Shown: positions 5,211-13,400 of the stretch, one piece after another
Position numbering within the stretch: the stretch's first letter is position 1
Layout: each line of letters starts with the position of its first letter
Virus record (IMG/VR): IMGVR_UViG_3300036985_005109
Location: 1 to 23,519 of that record
DNA: 23,519 nt
Origin: a virus
Reading direction: 5' to 3' (one strand)
Notes under the pieces: generated by a model
The model's database searches: none
What the model saw: only the letters and a program-made list of their open reading frames with translations
What the model was told of the DNA's origin: nothing
Program-made: the position numbers and the translations under genes

Positions 5211-7877
5211 ATGGCCCCTCGATTTTTTGTAAACGATCCAGATTTGGCCAAAGCTCGGCGAGACCCCTTGACCGCGCCAGTCGTGGCCGGCAAGCCCAAG
5301 CGCCCGGCCAAGGAATACGCCGACCAGGGAACGGTGGGTCCGGCGGATTATGCCGACCCCCAGAATTTCAAATATCCGCTGCACAAGCCGGCGAACGTCA
5401 AGGCGGCCATCCAGCATTTTTCCAATGCGAAAAATGCCGGGAAATATCCCGCCGACGAGCAGGCGGCCATCTGGGGTAGGATCAAGGCTGCGGCCGGGAA
5501 ATTCGGGATCGCGATCCAGGAAAGGAAAATTCCGATGAGCAAATCCATGTCCGGGTTGGAGCGGATCAATCAATACCTCGAGCTATCCAAGGCCGGCGGC
5601 CCGTATATCGGGCCCCACGGTGGCAAGTGGGCAGACCCCCAGCACAAGGTTTCCTGGAAAGAATTGGGCAAGACCTCGAGCGGGAAGCCGGTTCATGAGG
5701 CCACCCACGAGAAATACAACACGAGGGGCAAGGTCAAGGGCGAGCCACGGCATGGCAATGCTTTGTACGAGCCCAAGTTGATGCGGGAGCAATTCCCCCA
5801 GCACACCAAGCAAGATCATGCCGACGCGGCAAAGATCCACCAGGAGCACGCGGAAAAGACTGCGGCCGAACATGCGAAGTTGGTCCACCGGGCGGATACG
5901 GTTCACGGGGTGACTTTGAATTCCCGGGACGATTTCAATCTCCTCCCCAAGGGTATGGGGGAGGAGATTGACGCGCTGAAAGAGCAGAGCACCAAGTCGA
6001 GCATGGCGGCCAAGTCGCACGAGGCCGCCGGCAAGGCGATGAAGCGCAATCCTAGCCAGGCAGAGCCCCAGCCCGAGGAGCCGAAAGCCGAAGCCAAGCC
6101 CACGGCCTCGGGGGAGCCCACTGATCGGGAGAAATTCGACAGGGATAGGCCCGACGTGAAAGCGGCCGAAATGTCGCATGCGGCCAAGCAAGCGTCCGAA
6201 AAAATCAAAGGCATGCGCCCTGGAGATCCTGGATTTCAGGAAGCTCATACCGCTGCGGCGGAAGGACACCGCAAAGCCAGGGAAGCGTTGAATTCTGCGC
6301 GTGATGAGCAGCAGAAAGCGACTGGTTTTTCTAGGGGTAGCCAAGGGACCGATCACACCGAGGGGATAGCGTATCACGAGCACCAGGCAAAAAAGACGGG
6401 CAAGGCCCCGGAAAAGAAGACCCCCGCGCTTGATGCCATGCGGGAAAAAATAGCGGCTGGGATGGCGAAGTTTGGAAAGCCAGCTTATAAACCGGATCTT
6501 ACAGAGGTACATCGTTTGCGCGATGAAGCGCACACAGCATCTGATAAGACCAAAGGGATGAAGCGGACAGATCCAGGATTTCATGAAGCGCATAAGACGG
6601 CTGAAAAAGCTCACCATAAGGCGCGAATTGCTTTTACGCGTGCAGCGGACAAAGAGGGCAAGGCTACAGGCACCCATCCGGGTTATTCGTTAGAAGCTCT
6701 ACGTCATGATAAGTTTGAAAACCATCACCGGATTGCGACAAGTAACGAAAGCGGCGGTTATCAGGTTAAACAGGAAAAGCCAAAGGCCCCCCAGGCGAAA
6801 CCATCCAAGGATAATTCTCAGTATATAAGCTCTAAAGCCAATGAGGCCAGTAAAGATGCGGCGGTGCAGAGCAAGGCCTTTCCCATCCAGCACACGGCGA
6901 TGCATGAGCGGGCAGCGAGTTTCCATCGTCTGGCAGCCAAAGACCAAGAAAAAGCCGGGTTTCAAGAGGCTGCGGATAATCACCGAGCGGTGGCAAAGCA
7001 TCACGACGAATGGGCTGCGAATAAGCCCGGACCCGCTCCGGCACCAGAAAAGAAACCCGAGTCTGGCCCCACGAAAAAAGACCAGCTCGATTTATTCGGA
7101 GGTAGCAAAGTGAAAAAGTCATTTGATGGGATCGAGGGAATGCTCGACTACCTCCGGAAGTCGGAGCCCCAGGCGCTCCCCACCGGCGAGCCGAGCATGG
7201 GCGGCTCGGGCGCGGAGCAGGGCGGCGACGTGGCCGGCAAGGGCAAGGTGGGCGGTTCCCCGGATTCGGCCCCGAGCAAGGGTTTCGACAAAGACGGCAA
7301 GGCGCAGGGTGTCTCTCCGGGCAAGACCGAGAAGCTATCCGAGGATGACGAGGACGTGGAGGCCCAGCTCAAGAACAAGGCCCCCAAGACCCTGGGTAAG
7401 AGCATGGCCATGCCCGCGCACCAGCGGGAGATGGTGGCCAGGGAGCACGCGCTGGCCGTCTCCCGGCTCGTCCGCGGGCAGCGCGACATCGTGGTAGGGT
7501 GCGGGCCTGGAGCCCCTCCTGCGGCTCCGGAGCCCCTACGGAAGGCCCATTCCTGGGCCCAGGGGCGGGATTCCCGGGTGGTGTATTCCGATGCCTCGGA
7601 TCAGGCGGTGGAGCAGCTACTCAAGGGCGACCCGTTTTACACTTACCAGGCCCCGACCACCAAGCGTGATTCAATCCTGATTCACCAGGTTCGGGAGTGC
7701 GCGGCGTGCCAGGGCACGTTCACCAAGAGCCTGGCCTCTTGCCCGCATTGCGGGGTGGGGTCGCTCAATCCTCTGGTGGCGATCCATGGGCACGAGCCGG
7801 TGGAGGAGCTTCAGAAAAGCCGAGCGCCGTTGCTGCGCCCGCGAGTGGAGCGGGATCTCTATTTCGGGAAAAAATAG
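5211..7877 (+). CDS. multidomain virion-associated protein (DUF6582-like N-terminus, repeats, C-terminal zinc ribbon), 888 aa
   Basis: ATG 5211 follows the upstream stop by four bases, with AAGGA at 5198-5202. Residues 1-105 (KYPLHKPANVKAAIQHF...ADEQAAIWGRIKAAAGKFGI) match my memory of the DUF6582 type of small domain seen in phage head proteins. LSK127 is followed by a GGPYIGPHGGKWADP repeat. Residues about 180-610 are rich in Ala, His, Lys and Glu and contain a 45-residue repeat. QLDLF at 625-629 fits the bacterial sliding-clamp binding consensus. KVKKSF, LRKSE, LGKSM, LRKAH and LQKSR sites follow. The end carries C830xxC833 and C844xxC847, a zinc ribbon. It stands right before the portal gene. 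Overall function unknown; I infer a head or injected precursor protein. Confidence 0.8.
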   Translation: MAPRFFVNDPDLAKARRDPLTAPVVAGKPKRPAKEYADQGTVGPADYADPQNFKYPLHKPANVKAAIQHFSNAKNAGKYPADEQAAIWGRIKAAAGKFGIAIQERKIPMSKSMSGLERINQYLELSKAGGPYIGPHGGKWADPQHKVSWKELGKTSSGKPVHEATHEKYNTRGKVKGEPRHGNALYEPKLMREQFPQHTKQDHADAAKIHQEHAEKTAAEHAKLVHRADTVHGVTLNSRDDFNLLPKGMGEEIDALKEQSTKSSMAAKSHEAAGKAMKRNPSQAEPQPEEPKAEAKPTASGEPTDREKFDRDRPDVKAAEMSHAAKQASEKIKGMRPGDPGFQEAHTAAAEGHRKAREALNSARDEQQKATGFSRGSQGTDHTEGIAYHEHQAKKTGKAPEKKTPALDAMREKIAAGMAKFGKPAYKPDLTEVHRLRDEAHTASDKTKGMKRTDPGFHEAHKTAEKAHHKARIAFTRAADKEGKATGTHPGYSLEALRHDKFENHHRIATSNESGGYQVKQEKPKAPQAKPSKDNSQYISSKANEASKDAAVQSKAFPIQHTAMHERAASFHRLAAKDQEKAGFQEAADNHRAVAKHHDEWAANKPGPAPAPEKKPESGPTKKDQLDLFGGSKVKKSFDGIEGMLDYLRKSEPQALPTGEPSMGGSGAEQGGDVAGKGKVGGSPDSAPSKGFDKDGKAQGVSPGKTEKLSEDDEDVEAQLKNKAPKTLGKSMAMPAHQREMVAREHALAVSRLVRGQRDIVVGCGPGAPPAAPEPLRKAHSWAQGRDSRVVYSDASDQAVEQLLKGDPFYTYQAPTTKRDSILIHQVRECAACQGTFTKSLASCPHCGVGSLNPLVAIHGHEPVEELQKSRAPLLRPRVERDLYFGKK
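5592..5663 (+). repeat. GGPYIGPxGGKWADP peptide repeat, copy A
   Basis: Residues 128-151 of the 888-residue protein, right after LSK127. The core reads GGPYIGPHGGKWADPQHK and ends in SWKE. Three further copies stand in the giant protein at 10743, 16185 and 17292. Codons differ between copies, so selection acts on the peptide and the copies are not a recent DNA duplication. Confidence 0.85.
6192..6326 (+). repeat. 45-residue internal repeat, unit 1
   Basis: Begins ASEKIKGMRPGDPGFQEAH and ends QKATG. About 25 of 45 residues equal the second unit at 6537-6671 by hand alignment. Both are predicted helical hairpins with a conserved DPGF turn and regularly spaced His and Ala. Confidence 0.7.
6537..6671 (+). 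repeat. 45-residue internal repeat, unit 2
   Basis: Begins ASDKTKGMKRTDPGFHEAH and ends GKATG. It lies in a stretch (about 6430-6850) whose codons use A and T at third positions far more than the flanks, so this unit may have come from a different source than unit 1 rather than by local duplication. A weaker third unit may follow near 6890-7010 (MHERAASFHRLAAKDQEKAG). Confidence 0.65.
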
Positions 7878-7886
7878 GAGCTACCC

Positions 7887-9632
7887 ATGGGTATCGGGGA
7901 CTCGATACGCGACCTGGGGCTGAGTGCTCTGGGCTTCGCGGGGACGGCGATGCGCGACTGGGCGGATTCTGCGCTCCGAAAGGCCGACGGCGAGGGCGCG
8001 GAGACCAGCTCGGGGGGCATGAGCGAGGATACCGCGAAAAACAATCCGGTGCCCGAGGAAAAGGCGGCCGATGACCCGAAGTCACTTTTTTGGGACCCTT
8101 TTGCCATCGTCGAGCAGCTCGGATTTAAGGACAAGCCCTCCCATATCACCTACGGGACGTTGAAAGCGATTGCTTGGAAAACGCCGGTTATCCAGGCCAT
8201 CGTCCAGACGCGGATCAATCAAATCGGCTCGTTTGCTCGGGTGCAGAAAAACCGGTACGAGCTAGGGTATCGGATCAAGCTCCGGGACCAGAATAAGGAG
8301 CCCACCAAAGCCGAGATGAGGTGGATCGAGCAGATGGAAAGTCTCATGAATCGAACCGGGGTGACCGACCACCCGCGCGGGCGAGATGACATGGAGACTT
8401 TCTTACGCAAGCTGGCGTTCGATACCCTGATTTACGATCAGATGTGCTTCGAGATTGTGCCAGATCGCAAGGGCCGGCCGGCGGAGTGGTACGCGGTGGA
8501 CGCGGCGAGCATTCGGCTGGCCGACGCGGCGAGTACATTCCAGGACGAGGACAAAAACAAAGCGGTGCGCTATGTCCAGATTTACGATGGCATGGTGATT
8601 ACCGAGTACACCCAGGAGGAGCTTTGTTTCGGGGTGCGAAATCCGCGATCGGATCTGCGGATTTACGGGTACGGGACCTCGGAGCTGGAAATGCTTGTGC
8701 CGGCCATCACGAGCTTGCTCTATGCGTGGGAATACAATCAGAAGTTTTTCACGGCGGGATCAGCGGCCAAAGGGATTATCAATTTCAAGGGGACCATTCC
8801 GGAAAAGACCCTGCAAGCATTCCGTCGCCAGTGGTACTCCCAACTATCGAGCGTGGCCAATGCTTGGCGGACGCCAATCACGAATTCCGATGACCTCCAG
8901 TATATCAATCTCCAGCAATCTTCAAGGGATATGGAATTTAACAGTTGGATGGATTTTTTAATTAAGGTCTGCTCTGGTATGTACAGTATAGACCCGGCCG
9001 AAATCAATTTTAAGTACGGGACAACGGGGCAAAAGGCCTCCATGAACGAGGCCTCGAACAAGGAAAAAATCACCGAGAGTAAGGAGCGCGGGTTGCGGCC
9101 CCTCTTGCGCTTTATGGCTCGGAGCATCAACAAGCACATCATCTGGCCCTTGAACGAGTCTTTCGAATTCGATTTCGTCGGGCTCGACGCCATGACCCGA
9201 CAGGATCTATCGAAGATTAACACCGAGCGCGTGAAAACGTATCGGACGGTGGACGAGCTACGGGCAGAAGACGATTTGCCTCCCCTGCCCGACGGCAAGG
9301 GCGAGATCATCCTGGATCCGACCTGGTGGCAAGCGGCGCAGGCAAAGGACCAGGCGGCTATGGGCCCCGGGGGCATGCCGGGGCAGATGGGTGAGGGCGA
9401 GCAGCCGGACGATGACGGCGAGGGTGGGAATTTCCAGAACATGCTCGACAAGTACGCCGGAGGCGACCAGGGGCAGCAAGGCGGGCCCGGTGGGCAGAAT
9501 GTCCCGCCCAACATGATGGGCAATCAGGGTGCTCCCAAGCCCGCGCAGGCGGCAAAGCCTGCGGGCCCTGCGCAAAACTTCCAGAAAAAGCCGAATCCCT
9601 TCGCCAAGTCGCTGATCGCGATCGACCTCTAA
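7887..9632 (+). CDS. phage portal protein, 581 aa
   Basis: ATG 7887 is preceded by TAGGAG (7875-7880) with six bases of spacing. The product forms the dodecameric ring at the capsid vertex through which DNA is packaged and ejected. Portal features seen: early TYGTLKAIAWKTPVIQAIVQTRINQI, a middle part with YGYGTSELEMLVPAITSLL and the aromatic YNQKFFTAGSAAKGIINF segment, then ISLLYAWEYN-type helices, KVCSGMYSIDPAEINF, and a C-terminal DAMTRQDLSKINTERVKTYRTVDELRAEDDLPPL part. The C-terminus is a Gly/Gln/Pro-rich tail. Length fits the family. ALRK32-A near the N-terminus and PFAK574-S seven residues from the end fit the cleavage-like motif found in the other virion proteins here. Identity as portal is firm; trimming is inference. 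Confidence 0.93.
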   Translation: MGIGDSIRDLGLSALGFAGTAMRDWADSALRKADGEGAETSSGGMSEDTAKNNPVPEEKAADDPKSLFWDPFAIVEQLGFKDKPSHITYGTLKAIAWKTPVIQAIVQTRINQIGSFARVQKNRYELGYRIKLRDQNKEPTKAEMRWIEQMESLMNRTGVTDHPRGRDDMETFLRKLAFDTLIYDQMCFEIVPDRKGRPAEWYAVDAASIRLADAASTFQDEDKNKAVRYVQIYDGMVITEYTQEELCFGVRNPRSDLRIYGYGTSELEMLVPAITSLLYAWEYNQKFFTAGSAAKGIINFKGTIPEKTLQAFRRQWYSQLSSVANAWRTPITNSDDLQYINLQQSSRDMEFNSWMDFLIKVCSGMYSIDPAEINFKYGTTGQKASMNEASNKEKITESKERGLRPLLRFMARSINKHIIWPLNESFEFDFVGLDAMTRQDLSKINTERVKTYRTVDELRAEDDLPPLPDGKGEIILDPTWWQAAQAKDQAAMGPGGMPGQMGEGEQPDDDGEGGNFQNMLDKYAGGDQGQQGGPGGQNVPPNMMGNQGAPKPAQAAKPAGPAQNFQKKPNPFAKSLIAIDL

Positions 9633-9656
9633 ACATTTCCCGATTATCGCAGGCCT

Positions 9657-9686
9657 TTGACTCCGGCCCCGCTATGCCCGTAACCT
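9657..9686 (+). promoter_or_regulatory. possible weak promoter after the portal gene
   Basis: TTGACT at 9657-9662 matches five of six bases of a sigma70 -35 box. Eighteen bases later TAACCT (9681-9686) matches the -10 box at the T, A and last T only. It lies in a 75-base gap, the longest between 5' end and 21861, upstream of the gene at 9708. The same TTGAC-N18-TA layout occurs at 21858. The evidence is weak. Confidence 0.25.
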
Positions 9687-9707
9687 ATCTGGGAAAGCGA
9701 GGGCGCT

Positions 9708-9998
9708 ATGTGTCATGAGCTGAACCTGGGGCTAGAGCTGGAGACCGATGCAGGGGATATTCAGCGGCTCGATCGTGCTAAGCGGGTTTGCGAGGAAATG
9801 CACACGAGATTTTCTAACCTGCGAGCTTTTTTGGGGGATGTAATTGCCGACAGAGATGAAGGGAAAACCGCTATCGTAAATCTGGAAACTGCGTACTATA
9901 TGGCGTTGATCGGGGTGATCCGGAAATATCGGGTTAGCTCGGATTGCATCAAAAATCTGGACCGAGAGGAGAAGCCATGCGGATCAGGCACAAGGTAA
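9708..9998 (+). CDS. small helical hypothetical protein, 96 aa
   Basis: ATG 9708 has only a weak GAGGG ribosome binding site at 9699-9703. The product is mostly helical with four Cys spread along it (C2, C28, C80, C91). LETAYYMALIGVIRKY in the second half is the most hydrophobic stretch but too short and mixed for a sure membrane helix. Codon use is less GC-rich than in the flanking head genes. The last 22 bases overlap the next gene, implying coupling. I do not recognise the family. Confidence 0.65.
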   Translation: MCHELNLGLELETDAGDIQRLDRAKRVCEEMHTRFSNLRAFLGDVIADRDEGKTAIVNLETAYYMALIGVIRKYRVSSDCIKNLDREEKPCGSGTR

Positions 9999-10393
9999 AC
10001 GTGCGGGTATCAAACGACGTGGACATGAAGGATTTGCTATTCGCCCCGGATGATGTCCTATCCGAAGTGGTGGTGGATGGGTGCACCCACCAAGTTTCCG
10101 GCAAGATTTTCGTCCTGGCCGGGGAGACGTTGACCCTCACGTTTGCGGATCTCGGGGTAGGGATCTGCAAGGGACTTTTCCTCAAGCTCGACCAGGACGC
10201 TTCGCTGACCCTGGACGAGGGGGGCGTCCCGATCGTGCTGGCTCGATCCGGCACTGGGGCGAGTGACTTCGCGAAATTTTTCATCGAAGGGATTCTGTCC
10301 ACGGTGGAAATCGAAGCGCCGGCCGAGGAGGATGTGGCTGGGATCTATTGCGCGTGGGGCATTGTTGCCGAGGAGGAGCCCCCTGTTCCCTGA
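9977..10393 (+). CDS. beta-rich hypothetical protein, 138 aa
   Basis: I chose ATG 9977 because AGAGGAG (9965-9971) lies five bases before it; an in-frame codon further upstream would deepen the overlap with the previous gene. The sequence alternates short hydrophobic beta strands with turns (KVNVRVSNDV, KIFVLAGETLTLTF, LFLKLDQDASLTL, GIYCAWGIV), as in a beta sandwich or small virion decoration protein. There is no signal peptide or membrane segment. Position between portal and the packaged polyprotein suggests a virion role, but that is inference only. Confidence 0.7.
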   Translation: MRIRHKVNVRVSNDVDMKDLLFAPDDVLSEVVVDGCTHQVSGKIFVLAGETLTLTFADLGVGICKGLFLKLDQDASLTLDEGGVPIVLARSGTGASDFAKFFIEGILSTVEIEAPAEEDVAGIYCAWGIVAEEEPPVP

Positions 10394-10427
10394 TTCCCTG
10401 ATTCGATGACCCCGTGGAGGTATCCCG

Positions 10428-13400
10428 ATGAAGCTCCGAATCGAAGCTACTCCAGCCGAGATGGTGGAAAAATCCGAGGACCTGGTGCGCGCGCTGAGCA
10501 ATCGACTTGCCCCGTTCGATCCACATCTGGCCGATATTCTGGAAAAAGCCCTGCCCTATCCCGAGCCGGATCTGAAATACCCGGTGCTGCAACACCTCAA
10601 AGAGCAGACCAGCAAGCTCTACAAAGAGCACATCGAGGCGATGCTCGGGGAAATCGGCAAGGTGCTCGAGGGCGGCGACATGCAGAAATCGGAAATCGGG
10701 GAGGACTGGGGCGACCTGGCCATGGGCGAGGCCCTCGAGAAAGCTGGAGGACCGTACATCGGACCGCGGGGAGGAAAATGGGCGGATCCGGAGCATACGA
10801 TCTCGTGGAAGGAAAATGACAACCCGCACCCCGAGGGGTTTGTGGCTCCCACCGAGCGGCACCCGGATGCCAAGGTGCTCGAGAAGCTGACCGAATGGGG
10901 CGAGCAGCTTTACGAGACCCAGCAGATGGACCCGCTAGAGCAGGATAGCAGCGGATTCTCGTACTATGACATGGAGGTTTGGCGAAGCGTTCGATCGAGC
11001 GGGAATGTCACCCGGATGCGCAACCTATTGCGGAAATACCGCCGGCAATTGCTCGGGAGCAAGGTGCACGCGGAAGTGGACCACGAGGACCTGGCTGAGT
11101 GGATCAAGCTGGGGATGACGGACCAGGTGCAGGACAAAACGGCCCCGGTTACGATTTTGGCGAGCTATCACCCGACCTATGGCAGCTTGAACTTGAAGCT
11201 GGGCGGCTGGGTAGCTCGGGATAAATTCGACAAGTTCATGGAGGTGGCCTGGAAATACAAGCTCAAGCCCGGGGGCAACGGTGTGGTGTACATCCATCGG
11301 CGGGATCTCGCCGATTTTGATCCGGAAGCCTATAGCAAAGAGGTGGCCGAGCTAGGCTGGGTAGTCACTCCTCCCGAGGGGGGTTGGCACACCGAGCGGC
11401 CGGTCAACGCTCCGGCACCGGTGCCGGTGGCGGTAACCGCCGAAGAGATTCGAGACGGGATACAAGCCAAGCGGGTTTACAATAAGATCGCGGTGATTCG
11501 GGGTGATGACGGGATTTTCCGGTTCTACTCGCCCTTTTCTCGAGAATTCAATGCGGTCATGTCGAACAAAAGCGGGCGGCTCACGGGGATCATCCGGACC
11601 GACCCGGTGACGTGGGCGCGGGAGACCCACCAGCTCGACCTGGTGGAGGAGGCGATCGTCAAGCTCCAGGAAGTGCACCCGGACTGGGAAATCGTGACCT
11701 CGGGGGTGAAAGAGGCCCAGCTCGAGCGCGACACCACCCTGGCCGACCTCCAGAAGCCCATTCCAGGCGTGGCCGAGAAGCTCGACCCGCGGTTCAAGCT
11801 CTTTCCCTATCAAAACGAGTGCGTTCGATTCCTGGATCAGGCCGACGGTAATGCGCTGATCGGCGACGAAATGGGGTTGGGAAAGACGCTCGAGACCCTT
11901 GCCTGGGCCGTGAAAGGCAACAAGCGACTCCTGATCGTATGTCCTAAAGTCGTCCGCCGGCAATGGCTGAGTGAAGCCCAAAAGTTCTTTCCAGGCCATT
12001 TCCGGGGTACTGAGCTAGTGTCGGCGGATATTAAAAAGAAGCGCGTGCCGGATCTGGCGGGGATGAATATTGCGGTGGTGAATTACGAGAGCCTGGATAA
12101 GTTCGAGCCCTATTTGAAGGGGGCAGGGTTCGATACCATCGTGATCGATGAGTCGCACCGCATGAAATCCCCCAAGGCAAAGGTCACCAAAAATCTGCAA
12201 AAAGCTGCGGCCGGCATGAAGCACCGGATTCTTTTGTCCGGCACCGCGGTGAAAAACAAGCGCGACGATCTGATTACCCAGCTCGAGCTGGTGGCTCCGG
12301 GGAAATTCGCGGATACAAAGGTGACCCAGGTTTACGTGGTGCCTGGTACCGATGAGCGTATCCCGGTAAAGACGAAATCGAAGTTGAAAAACTCGACCAT
12401 CGGCGGGCTCTGGCAGGACATGAGGGGCGTGTATCTGGCTCGATCGAAGCACAAGGTGCTCAAGGATTTGCCCGATAAAATCACGACCGTGGCCCGGATT
12501 AATGTCCCCGACCTCCCCGATTTCGATCCGCGCTGGGAGGGTAGCGAGAAATTCGAGCGGATGAGCCAGCTACGCAATCAAATTGCCGTGGGCAAGGTCC
12601 CGGCGACGGTGGAATTTATCCAGAATATCCTGGAGAATTCCCATGACAAGGTGCTGGTGTTTTCCGAGTCGGTGGAGTGCACGCGCCAGATCCAGGCGGC
12701 GTTGGGAGACGATACCGCAATTTTCAATTACGGTGGATTGAGCGACAAGGTGCGGGAGGAAAACAAGGCGGAATTCCAGCGCCAGGACGCGAACGGGGAT
12801 TTCGTGAGCCCGAAGCGCGTGTTTGTGACCACCCGGCCGTCCCTCGCCGAGGGGGCCAACATGACCGCGGCCAATGCCGTGGTGTTCAACGATCTGCCCT
12901 GGACCGCTGCGGCAATTCGCCAGGCCGAGGACCGGACCCATCGGCCTGGCCAGAAAAAGAGCGTCAACGTCTACTGGGTGACCGCGGCCGATAACGCGTT
13001 CGATTCGAACGTGCAATCCATCATTGAAAAGAAATACGCGTTAGCCAAAAAGCAGAATCAAGGCCTCCAGCTCACGGCGGAAGAGGTTGCCTGGATGGAG
13101 AAGCCGGTCAAGATGGGTGACCTCATGGCCCAGTTGTCGGGTCATGACGTGGCTCCCGGGGTGCCGGTGGTGACCAGCGAAGAGGACGAGGCTGCGGCCG
13201 AAGCGGCCATGGATGCAAATCTGGATAAGTCGTTTATTTTTTCGACCTCGGGGCATGACCAGCTACAGAAAGGGGCCGGTTATGGAAGAGACGACGCTGC
13301 GGGTGGAAGGGGATACCTGGGAGGAGGCGATGGGGGAGCTTTACCTTTGGATCGTGGAGAAGTACTCCGGGATTTTCCAGGTGAAGCTGAAAAGCCCTTT

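Noticed and set aside
7123-7497. 124-codon + strand frame overlapping the 888-residue protein
   Set aside because: The product is an Arg/Ser/Pro-rich string typical of an out-of-frame reading of GC-rich sequence, and the main frame has normal codon use here, unlike the case at 13282.
7725-7730. FTK839-S in the 888-residue protein as a cleavage site
   Set aside because: It lies between the two CxxC knuckles of the C-terminal zinc ribbon, where cutting would destroy the fold. Probably not used.
10391-10406. Tandem TTCCCTGA repeat after the gene ending at 10393
   Set aside because: Only two full units; too short to call a repeat or site with any function.
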